Source: Chromera velia
Taxonomy: Eukaryota; Sar; Chromeraceae
Direction of reading: 5' to 3'
DNA: 64,000 nucleotides
Assembly (NCBI GenBank): GCA_018398765.1
Contig: JAHBMJ010004262.1
Coordinates: 5,001 to 69,000, forward strand
How positions within the stretch are numbered: the stretch's first letter is position 1; the number at the start of each line of letters is the position of its first letter. Below, piece after piece: positions 34,156-44,600 of the stretch. Under the pieces are notes generated by a model, which worked only from the letters and a program-made list of their open reading frames with translations, was not told the DNA's origin and did no database searches. The translations under genes were made by a program, and so were the position numbers.

Positions 34156-37100
34156 GCACGCGCGCAGAGAGGAGAGACAGATCCACGACTGCTTCACTGC
34201 AGGGAGCCCCATTGTTGATGGGCAGCTCCCTGGGGGTTCTGTGTCACCACCTACTCCGGCAGCGGGAGTGATTATGTCACCAGGGGCCCCGGCAGCGGGA
34301 GCCGCTGTCTCTCCAGGGACTGTGGCAGCAGGAGGAGCACAGGTTTCTGCAGGGCCTCTCACGGGATCGGGTGGGCATGGCGTCGCCCAGTCTTTTCCGA
34401 CAGTGGATGAAGTTTCCCCTGCCCCCCCATCAGCCCTGCCGACCGTACCCCTTTCGCCAGGGCTCCTGCAGATCCAGGGACAAGGGCCGCCCATGGGTTC
34501 GCCTGTCACACCAACAGCGCCCTCTCCCACTCACAATCCACCAGGCCAGCAACCCCCCTTTCCCGCTCCCCCCAACGCATACCCTCCCCCCGTCAGGCTC
34601 TCTGGTGTGGAGCATGGAGGCACAAAAATGGATACAGACCAAGCGAACACTCCATCAGATACGAACACGCAAGCACCGACTTCAGTTCCCCTCAACGGCT
34701 CCCAAACACTTACAGGATCTCCTCGCACAAACGTCCCTCCAAACGGGCAGACACCACAAGTTCCTCCGCCTCCCGTTTCCCCCACGATGTCTTCGCAGGC
34801 CATCGGAGGAGGGCCTGCGCCTGCCGTCCCGCCTTCGATGCCGTCACACGTGATTGGAGGAGTCCCTGCCCCTGCCGTCCCGCCTTCGATGCCTTCGCAG
34901 GCCTTCGGAGGAGGGCCTGCCCCTGCCGTCCCGCCATCGATGCCTTCGCAGGCCATCGGAGGAGTCCCTGCCCCTGCCGTCCCGCCTTCGATGCCTTCGC
35001 AGGCCATCGGAGGAGGGCCTGCCCCTGCCGTCCCGCCTTCGATGCCTTCGCAGGCCATCGGAGGAGTCCCTGCGCCTGCCGTCCCGCCATCGATGCCTTC
35101 GCAAGCCATCGGAGGAGGGCCTGCCCCTGCCGTCCCGCCATCGATGCCTTCGCAGGCCTTGGGAGGAGGGCCTGCCCCTTCAGTCCCGCCTTCGATGCCT
35201 TCGCAGGCCATCGGAGGAGGGCCTGCCCCTGCCGTCCCGCCTTCGATGCCTTCGCAGGCCATCGGAGGAGGGCCTGCCCCTGCCGTCCCGCCTTCGATGC
35301 CTTCGCAGGCCATGGGAGGAGGGCCTGCCCCTGCCGTCCCGCCTTCGATGCCTTCGCAGGCCATCGGAGGAGTCCCTGCGCCTGCCGTCCCGCCTTCGAT
35401 GCCGTCACACGTGATTGGGGGAGTCCCTGCCCCTGCCGTCCCGCCTTCGATGCCTTCGCAGACGATCGGAGGAGTCCCTGCCCCTGCCGTCCGGCCTTCG
35501 ATGCCGTCACACGTGATTGGAGGAGTCCCTGCCCCTTCCGTCCCGCCTTCGATGCCTTCGCAGGCCTTGGGAGGAGGGCCTGCCCCTGCCGTCCCGCCTT
35601 CGATGCCTTCGCAGGCCATGGGAGGAGTCCCTGCCCCTTCCGTCCCGCCTTCGATGCCTTCGCAGGCCATCGGAGGAGTCCCTGCCCCTTCCGTCCCGCC
35701 TTCGATGCCTTCGCAGGCCATCGGAGGAGGGCCTGCCCCTGCTGTCCCGCCTTCGATACCTTCGCAGGCCATCGGAGGAGGGCCTGCCCCTTCCGTCCCG
35801 CCTTCGATGCCGTCACACGTGATTGGAGGAGTCCCTGCCCTTGCCGTCCCGCCTTCGATGCCGTCACACGTGATTGGAGGAGTCCCTGCCCCTTCCGTCC
35901 CGCCTTCGATGCCGTCACACGTGATTGGAGGAGTCCCTGCCCCTGCCGTCCTGCCATCGATGCCTTCGCAGGCCATCGGAGGAGGGCCTGCCCCTTCCGT
36001 CCCGCCTTCGATGCCTTCGCAGGCCATCGGAGGAGGGCCTGCCCCTGCCGTCCCGCCTTCGATGCCGTCACACGTGATTGGAGGAGGGCCTGCCCCTGCC
36101 GTCCCGCCTTCGATGCCTTCGCAGGCCATCGGAGGAGGGCCTGCCCCTGCCGTCCCGCCTTCGATGCCATCACACGTGATTGGAGGAGGGCCTGCCCCTG
36201 CCGTCCCGCCATCGATGCCTTCGCAGGCCTTGGGAGGAGGGCCTGCCCCTTCCGTCCCGCCTTCGATGCCTTCGCAGGCCATCGGAGGAGGGCCTGCCCC
36301 TGCCGTCCCGCCTTCGATGCCGTCACACGTGATTGGAGGAGTCCCTGCCCCTTCCGTCCCGCCTTCGATGCCTTCGCAGGCCATCGGAGGAGTCCCTGCC
36401 CCTGCCGTCCCGCCTTCGATGCCTTCGCAGGCCATCGGAGGCGTCCCTGTTCCTACCATTCCGTTCCCACCCGTTTCTCACTCGATTGGAGTACCGTCGG
36501 TTCCGCTGACAAGCTCCACTGTAGCCCAGGCAGGCAGTCCGGCTGCCCGACAGTTCATGGATGAAACTGTGAACCAGAGTGTTGTTGGCTTGCCAGAAGC
36601 CAGTCCGGCATCTGCGTCAGCACTCTCTGTCTCGCCGGCGCATCTCTCACAGATGATAGGAGGGGTGCCAGCGCCCTCTCTGCCCCCTCAAGCGTCGCAG
36701 GTAATAGGGGGGTTGCCGGCGCCTTCCATGCCTTCACCGCAAGCGTCGCAGGTGATAGGAGGGGTGCCAGCGCCCTCTCTGCCTCCTCAAGCATCGCAGG
36801 TAATAGGGGGGTTGCCAGCGCCCTCCATGCCTCCACCGCAAGCGTCGCAGGTGATAGGTGGGGTGCCAGCGCCCTCTCTGCCTCCTCAAGCGTCGCAGGT
36901 GATAGGCGGGTTGCCAGCGCCCTCCATGCCTCCACCGCAAGCGTCGCAGGTGATAGGTGGGGTGCCAGCGCCCTCTCTGCCTCCACCGCAAGTGTCGCAG
37001 GTAATAGGGGGGGTGCCAGCACCGTCTCTGCCTGCTCCTCAAGCGTCGCAGCTGATAGGAGGGTTGCCAGCGCCCCCTATGCATTCACCGCAAGCGTCAC

Positions 37101-40100
37101 AGGTGATAGGGGGGGTGCCAGCACCGTCTCTGCCTGCTCCTCAAGCGTCGCAGGTGATAGGGGGGGTGCCAGCACCGTCTCTTCCTGCTCCTCAGGCGTC
37201 GCAGGTGATAGGAGAGGGGCCAGCGCCCGCTGTCTCTGCAGCTCAACCTTCACAGGTGATGGGAGGAGTACCAGTTGGAGCTGCTCCTTCCACGCCACCT
37301 GCCCATGCTTCGCATGTTTCTGGAGTCGTGCCAACGCCAACGTCCGCTTTCTTCCCCTCAGGCGTTGGTGAACCCTCGGCGCCAGTGGCTTCTCAGAGGG
37401 TATCAGAGGGGGTGAGTCGACAGGCAGATCGCGGCCTGACTTCTTTGGCAAGCATGCTTCAGCGGACGGGGTCGGGTATAGGACCGAAGAGCCTTCCAGG
37501 TGCACCCCCCCCCTCCCGGTCTAATACAGTGCGGTTTGCAGATCCGCCAGCAGCGTCTCTTTCCGGTGTTGCTGCTGCTGGAAAGCCGGGGGTGTGTGTG
37601 GGTGCACAGCAGCAGAACTTGAATGAGTGGCTCCTGAGGGACACCTCGCCTGCCCCTCGTGAATGGAAGGCGCCTGCTTCAGGTACCTCCCAACTCCCCG
37701 AAGTTCCCGCTCCCGCCCCTCCAGATGGCGGGCAGCAGGCTGCAGCACAGCCCTTTGTTTCCCTTGCGGCTGCGGCTGCTGCAGCGGTTGCGAGTTCATG
37801 CGCAGCCCAGGCAGGGAGCCCGAGTGTGGGGGGTAAATTCGTTGACGAGGTCGTGAACCAGAGTGCGGGGCCACCCATGCAGGCGAGCCCTGTTGCCGCT
37901 TCCCTGTCCACCCAGCAGCCCGCAGTAGTCCACCAGAGTCACGCTGGACCCACACAGCTGGCCTCTGTGCACCAACAACAGCAGACCCAGCAGGCCCTCG
38001 CTCAGTCCCATCATTCCACTATGACGCAGCTGCCAATCCGACAGGTCCAACTCCCCTTGCCTCCACAGACCGTACCTCAACAACAACCCCACAACCAAAT
38101 GTACCTCCAACCCCACCCGTCGCAAGCACAACAGGCATATTCTCAAGCGCACCCGGCTGCGTCTCAGGTGCAACAGGCATATTCTCCAGCTCACCAAACA
38201 GCATTGCAACAGTCGTATGCACCATCGCACGCCATGCCCCAGCCGCACCCACAAGCTCACTTTCCACCCAGGCCTCCTCCCTCTCACCCGCAACACCCGC
38301 CTGTCCACTCCCAAGCACCCCTTCCTGCATCCCAAGAGGCTCAAGCGGACTCCTCACCCCGGAGCCGGAGACCCTCGTCTGTCGCCCCTCCGTTGGCCCC
38401 TTTCCTTCCCGAAACTTCTCCGTCAAGGCGACAGTCTCACGCTTCCACAGTACCTTCTGCCGTCGCCCGACGCCCCTCCTCAACTTCCGTCGCGTCCCCG
38501 CGTCGCCCTTCATCACCAACAAAGAACCGCCCCCCCCTTGTTTCTCCAACAGATTCTGCACTCGCCAAGGGTCCCAAAAAGGGGCAAGCGGGTGGGCTGT
38601 GGTTGCCTCAGGAGGCAGAGGCGCAACTGCGCAGACTGGCCTCTCTGCTGGACGCAGCATCCGGGGCGATTCGGAGCCTGACGCCTGACAGAGAGAGGCC
38701 GATGCGGCCGACTACAGAGCTCTCCCGGAGCAAGACTCCTCCACAGCCTGGTTGGCGGGACGAGGCTGTACTTGGAGTGGAAAGCCAAAAGGACAGTCAG
38801 GGCGAGAAGGTGGGAGTCCGGGCCGCTGCAACTTCAGGGGCTCAAGTGAGGCAGGGGGGAAATCCACAGGGAGACCGATCTATCCCGAAAACGGTGCTTG
38901 ACCGAGCGGTTAGTCGAGTTCCATTCTCCCTGTCCCTGTCCGTCCTTCTTGCAGTCACTGCAGTCTTCGGGATCGTTTCTGTCCCAGATTTTTCTTCGCT
39001 TTGCTTCCCTTTCCTTTCCTCTTGTGTACTCTGTTGCCTACAGACAATCCCCTTTTTCTTTCTATCCGCTAATCAAATGATAGATAGGGAAGAGCAGGAG
39101 AGAGAGAAAAGTTCTGCTTTTTGTCGTTTCGTTTCTTTGCATTTTTATCTTTTTCTTCGATTGGTCATGATTGTGCAGGAGGGTCTACAGGTCGGATTGG
39201 CAGACTATCGTTTCTCGATTCTGTCGGACAATGCACAGAAAGAGGAGAGAGTTCGGGGGGCTCCCCACTCAAGCAATTTGGAACAAAGAATGCAAAGGGG
39301 TGGGACTGCTGTGAGTGTAGCGAAAGATGCGAGCCGAACACCTCTTGAAGGTTTGATGGAAGGGCGTGCAACGTTGGAAGACGATCGACGACGCAGACTT
39401 GGCTTCAAGTCAGCAGCAGTAGGGCTAGCGGTTGGTCTCCTGGATCCCCACCATTCAGTTCTCACGACTCACCCAGTTGAGGGTGAGGTTGAGAGTGCAG
39501 CGAGGGGGCCAGAGGAGGGTATTCCTGAGGGTGGAAGGTTAGAGAGAAGCTTGGTGAGAAGAATCAGGACATTGGAATCGGACCTGGGCGGGGTTGGGGG
39601 GACTGAGGTGCTTGGCCCTTCGCCTGGAAGTCTGGAGAGAAGAGTAGAGGTGGGAAGGCATCCCACAATTGTACAAGAGCAATCACATATGCCTGTACAG
39701 AGACAACGAACGGCAGAGTGGGGGAGAGGTTTGGAAGGCAGTCGTGCCCTGTCCTTGGAAGAAAGTCTCCGAACGGGAGTCCCGGGGGGGTATGGACCGG
39801 CTGTAGGCAGAGAGGTAGCAGAGAAGGCCGTGAGGGTAGAGTCTCAGGGGGAACTGGAGTGGCGAGTTCGGGGAGGGGGCTCTCTCTCTCGAGCTCACAC
39901 TCGAACAGATGCTGTAGGCGTTCTGCTTCCGATGGAAGAAGTGGTGGGGGAACGTCAGACTGTTCGTGGAAGGACGAATGAGGGGGAAGCAGATACGTGC
40001 GGGCAGCATGTTGAGTCTGCAGCCGGTAGTCGGTCCCTCTACCACGCAGATTTGGAGAGACAGATTGAAGAGACCTCCGCATTTGTAAAGTCTCAAGGAA

Positions 40101-40658
40101 GGGGGGCAAGTGGCAAAGTGCAAGCCCCCCCTTCACCTGTGTATATAGAAAAGATGGGAACGGCGGGAAGGATGGAGAGAGAGGTTCAGTCAGGAGAATC
40201 GCGTCTGGTTCCCATGCAGGTGCATCGGAGGGGAGAGGAAGAAGCTGAGTCCTATCTCGGAGCTCAGCCTTACTATTCTTACTTCGAAGAGGCGAACCCC
40301 TCCATCGAGGGGCGTTTGAGGAATTCCCTGCCGTCGCAGAGTGGGAGACTGAGAGAGACGGAGACGGAAAGGGACCGAGAGAGAGAAGGACCCCATCGCC
40401 TAGGAGGCCGCCTTCCCATTCGCACAGGAGTCGAGGAACTGGAAGCTCCTCGAAGGTCAGTCAGTCTGTCAATCTGTCTGTCAGTCTCCTAGTCTGTCAG
40501 TCTGTCTGTCAGTCAGTCTGCCAATCTGTCAGTCTGCTAGTCTGTCAGTCTATCAGTCAGTCTGTCGGTCAGTCTGTCGGTCTATCACTAGGTCAGGTAG
40601 TCAGAACAAGCATGTGCGGATAAGTCGATGCACCAGACAGGAAAATGACAAGGAGGCT

Positions 40659-40703
<45 letters not shown>

Positions 40704-40711
40704 CCTGTGTG

Positions 40712-40749
<38 letters not shown>

Positions 40750-43045
40750 TTGTGTCGAACTCTTTCTGTGTACGTGGAAAACCCTTGCAGAGTGGGACCT
40801 TCTCTGTTCCGCCCATCGCCTCTGACGGGCAGTCGATCAATCCTGGAGATGAACAAGAACGAGAGGGGGGAACGCATGGAGGACAGGGAGCCCCCTTCAG
40901 CATTCTCCTTCTACCCCTCGCATCCGTACACCCGAAGCAATGCCAGGCCCCCAACAGACACGGGCCTCGTCAGTGTAGCTGCTAGGTATAATGAGTGGGA
41001 AGGGGCGAGGAGATCAGAGACGCCCCCTCGGCAGCACCCGTCTGCCCACGCGGACACCGGAGAGGCTCCGCATTCATTCTCTGGCAGAAGGAAGGGGGAG
41101 ATGGAAAGAGGAAGGTAAGTAGGGAGTTGGTGAGTGAGGTTTAGATGCACCGATCTTTTGCTTGGTTGACGGATGGGTCTGTAAAGCAAGCACAGAAAAG
41201 AAAAGAGGTCAACCAAGGAAGGTTTGATCTGCTTGCTTGCTTGCTGAGAGTAGTGCAGTCATTGGATCAATCAACCAGCCAATCAATCAATCAATCAACC
41301 AACCAACCAATCAAGTGCTTGGTCAATTATGCGATGCAATCTTGTGACCGGTTTTCTCCTCTCCTGCGCGCCTCCCCTTTGTATCAGCCTTCCTTCATGG
41401 TCTTGTTTTTTCGTTCACGCTCCTTGCAGTGTCCTGGTCCCCGCTCATCTCCAAGAAGAGAGAGAGAGCCACCGTGCACCTGCTGGGCCTGGGCGTGTGG
41501 AGATGAGACTCCGGGCAGAGGCACAGAGGACCGGGAGATGGGGAGAGGGGGAGGAAAGGGCACCGGGGGGGTATCAGAAGGGGTCCTTCCCCCGCCAGCT
41601 GTCCCCCTTTCCTTCCCTGCTGCATCAGCAGAAAGGCCTGGAGGCAGCACTCCGCAGGGAAGACACTGAGGGGGGCAAGGGAACGCTAAGGGCTTCAGCG
41701 CGTCAGAGAGGAGGAGCCCTTGATCCTCCGAGCGTGAATGTAAATTCTCTGGGCGGAATTCCAAAAACAAAGTCTGGGGACAGACTCATGAACAGCCTTT
41801 GGTCTAGGGAGAGACAGAGAGAGGGAGAAACGCGGGGGTATGAAAGGACTCGAGTAGCGTCTCCCTCAGCAACCTCTCGTTCCCCCCTCCCGGGGTCCTC
41901 TTTGCCACCGGCAGGCCCCAGAGAGAGGCGGTTGTTCTCTTCTTTTGCGCAAGTGTGCCATGGGAGAGGTGTCTCGGTTCGAGAGGCTCTCGCGACATTC
42001 GCAGCTGCAGAGGGTAAAGAAACGGGCGTGATGTCCCCACAGGTATGTTTGTCTTGCGATCTTTGTTGACGTATCCGTTCCGTTTGCTGTACTCTGACGC
42101 AGAAAAATCGACGCACTTTGTGTTTGGCTGGGCATGATTCGACTGAAAGTGGCCCCAAAACAGAAAGACGTGACCTGAAGGAGGGAGAAAGTAGGAAAAA
42201 TGATTCAAAGCTGCAATCTGAGTTTGGTCAAAGCACGAGAGGGAACGATGCAGAAAGCACGAGCCGCACTTGATGCTCTTGTCTTGAGTGAGTGATTGTT
42301 TTTGGTCTCTTTGTTCCACGTTAAGTGATTCATTCTGCGAGAGCTGTAGAGGTCAGAAGTCAAGTCACTCCTTTAGATGCGCAATTCTCTTTTCATGTTT
42401 CTGAGCATGCTTGTCGGTGCAGACTTTCACGGACTGCCTTGTGAGGCTGAAGGCAGGGTTCACTCGGGAGGATGCGAGGAGAATGCTCAGGTCGGTCGGT
42501 TGGTCGAGAGAACACGAAATGTTCCTCTCTAGTGTTGCATTGAAATGACAAGTCCATGACAATGGTAAGGCGGGTAGGTGACTGAGTCAACGGAATGGAT
42601 GAGGATGGTTGGGCACGGGCATCCAGATGCATGCAGAGATTCGATTCTATGAGCATGCATGCCTTTCTGCCTGTTTGGATTGGCAAGTCGATCGATGAGT
42701 CGATCGGAGTCTGGCCGGAAGAGTTCTGAGACGTCTTGCATTTGTCCTTTGCTGAAAGCTTGAAGATGTTCGTGGGAGAGCTTTCTGCTTCTTTTCGTTT
42801 TTCGAAAGCTTGACAGGCAGCAAGGATCGAAGCCTCTGCTTCTTCTTCATATAAGTACTCCACTTCCTTTTTTTTATTTATTTCTACTTTGCGCAGTTTA
42901 GATCTTCCTTGATTTCTATCACGCTTTGTTTACTTTCTGCAGGGCCTTGGGGGTGTCTGCCGACTGCCGATCCCGGCAGCAGAGCGGTGCTCTGGACATC
43001 GAAGGTGTCGCTCATGCAGTGCTTCTCGCTTCTAGGTCCCAGTGA
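33414..43045 (+). CDS. Giant proline-rich repeat protein, function not recognised
   Basis: There are eight exons: 33414-33465, 33557-33751, 34203-38908, 39179-40455, 40791-41114, 41430-42042, 42423-42490 and 42943-43045. All junctions agree in phase and give 2,445 residues. Residues about 280-830 are 32 tandem copies of a 17-residue unit (PAPAVPPSMPSQAIGGG, with QAIGG and HVIGG types). Residues about 898-1103 are 12 related units (APSLPPQASQVIGGV type). A motif xxFMDExVNQS follows each array, and a diverged form lies in exon 2. A Gln/His/Pro stretch, a Ser/Arg-rich stretch and a charged half follow. The last two exons (FTREDARRMLRALGVS) look helical and weakly EF-hand-like, without a calcium loop. 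No signal peptide is seen. It is probably a disordered scaffold or surface-layer-like protein; that is a guess. The intron at 38909-39178 is in frame and open. Confidence 0.75.
34100..34155. repeat. CA and GA dinucleotide microsatellites
   Basis: A (CA)n run is directly followed by a (GA)n run, inside the second intron of the proline-rich gene about 50 bases before its acceptor. Confidence 0.9.
34796..36445 (+). repeat. 51-bp coding tandem repeat, about 32 copies
   Basis: Units of 51 bases such as CCGCCTTCGATGCCTTCGCA plus GGCCATCGGAGGAGGGCC. Two unit types (CAGGCCATCGGAGGA and CACGTGATTGGAGGA) are interspersed, and most copies differ by under five bases. Since 51 is 17 codons, the opposite strand is open too, which explains a spurious 642-codon antisense frame. 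Confidence 0.95.
36650..37265 (+). repeat. 48/51-bp coding tandem repeat, 12 copies
   Basis: A second, more diverged array in the same exon. The units are 16 or 17 codons (GGVPAPSLPPQASQVI type), with alternating V and L versions (IGGVPAPSL / IGGLPAPSM), suggesting amplification as two-unit blocks. Confidence 0.9.
40456..40590 (+). repeat. GTCA/GTCT tetranucleotide array starting at a splice donor
   Basis: The array of GTCAGTCTGTCA-like units begins at the very donor GT of the fourth intron of the proline-rich gene and runs for about 135 bases. Confidence 0.9.
40660..40748. repeat. CT and GT dinucleotide microsatellites
   Basis: A (TC)n run is followed by a (GT)n run within the same intron as the GTCA array. 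Confidence 0.9.
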
Positions 43046-43504
43046 GGGGGGTAGGGTTTGAAAGGAGGCGAGGAAAGAGTGAGAGTCTGCAGTAGATAAC
43101 TATAGGGGGTGAGAGAGGGGTTTTGTTGATAACAATTTGATCTGGTAGTAATTTGATCTATGTTAGAAGCCGTGCAGTTGAGATCGATTAAACACTTTGT
43201 ATTGTAGTAGAAGACTTATGAAAATTCATCACGTAGTGTTATAACTGATATTAGATGTTTAAAAAAGAACTCATTTTATATGCTAGAGTGAAATACATCG
43301 TTGCTGACACTATGATACAATTAATGGAGTTGGCGTGGTGTTCATATCACGTCCCTGATCACATCCACGGGTGACATCCTAATTTAAATATTATTAGATT
43401 ATACAATCAAAAATGTGATAAAAATTTTTTTTGTTAAGATTAGTAAAGATGTGTACAGGATTGGTTGCTTAAATTATTGTCATAAATGTTTAAAAAAAAA
43501 TATG
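43046..43504. other. AT-rich spacer
   Basis: Downstream of the proline-rich gene the sequence becomes AT-rich; no gene, and no terminator-like signal that I can support. Confidence 0.5.
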
Positions 43505-43585
43505 TATCATTGATTGATTTTGATTGATTGATTGATATGTTCCGCCCTAGGGCCTTCCCGCTATGTCTATCTGTTGCCAGATCAT
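43505..43585 (-). repeat. LINE 3'-end fragment with (TCAA)n tail
   Basis: On the minus strand the block GGCAACAGATAGACATAGCG, then GGAAGGCCCTAGGGCGGAAC, is followed by a degenerate ATCAATCA tail. It matches the ends at 229-296 and 6997-7052. No coding part is attached with confidence. Confidence 0.75.
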
Positions 43586-44600
43586 TGAACACAGTGTCAA
43601 GAGCTAAGTATGTGCTAGAAGCTTTGACTAGTTTGCACACATAATTTTTTTGTAGGACCTGGGTAGGACCATGCATCTTAATGCATCTTAAAAGATACTT
43701 ATAAAAAACTAAAAAGATCTTTTTATTTTAAAAATTCAAACACTCACTACTTCTTCAAAAAGATCTGATAAGAATCACTTTAAGCATTACTAGGTATTAC
43801 TTTGAATTACTTTGAACTAAATGTTAAGGAACTTAAGGTTCCGATTATGATAAAAACCTCGATCATCATTGTGATATATAGTGATTTACAGGTGCCGTAC
43901 TAGGAGATATACTAAGAGCACTGTCGTCTTGCAGAACTTGCACTGAGCAGCAATCGCAGATACATACCGCGCGTATACCGTTAGTGGCCACGGCATGCCA
44001 CGGGTATTGCATCAGCATGCATGCATCAGCCTATAGCTAGCTGTATTGGCACTTGTTTTCCCAGCTCATGCAAGAAAAAAAAAAACGAGACATCAGCATG
44101 CATACGGCGCAATGATCGATGAACCCATCTACCAAACTTGAAATACGCATGTTTTCGTTCCTTTCGCAATCATATGATGTCAGATACCGTGCGTTAGGCG
44201 TGTTTTGAATATCTGTAATCCCTTGTGCTGGCAGACCTTTTGCTCACAATCTCATTTCTGTCGGCATGCAGTCCGTTGCTGCATGCATGTACTGGATCTT
44301 TGAATGGCACGCACGCAATGCGACCACATAATACATACACCCGTGAGGAAGGCACAGAGATCCAATTTTGAGTTGAACGAAGGGAAATTGTGATCTGACC
44401 AGTAGTCGTGACATCCACATCGGCCAGAAGACCACGCGCTGCATTATACTTCTTCCTTGCGAATCACTTGCGTGAACTAAGGAAACAGCGCGTGGAAAAC
44501 CAAAGGAAGAACAGGACGCTTTTCCTTTGCTTCTATTCCAAAGGAAAGGCTTGAAACAAGAGGACTTTGAGTCGCTTAAGTAACCACGGTGACATCGAGG
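43586..44600. promoter_or_regulatory. Upstream region of the RCC1 receptor gene with TGCATGC motifs
   Basis: An AT-rich first half, then about 600 bases before the start codon containing GCATGC-type motifs at 43993, 44015-44026, 44096, 44265 and 44280-44289. TGCATGCA-like motifs are ApiAP2 sites in related parasites; regulation here is inferred. Confidence 0.35.

Noticed and set aside
34531-36459. A 642-codon frame on the minus strand opposite the proline-rich repeat
   Set aside because: It is the antisense reading of a 51-base (17-codon) array, open only because the unit lacks stops; splice and phase evidence support the plus strand.
42423-43045. EF-hand at the C-terminus of the proline-rich protein
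   Set aside because: Helical spacing is suggestive, but no DxDxDG-type loop is present.
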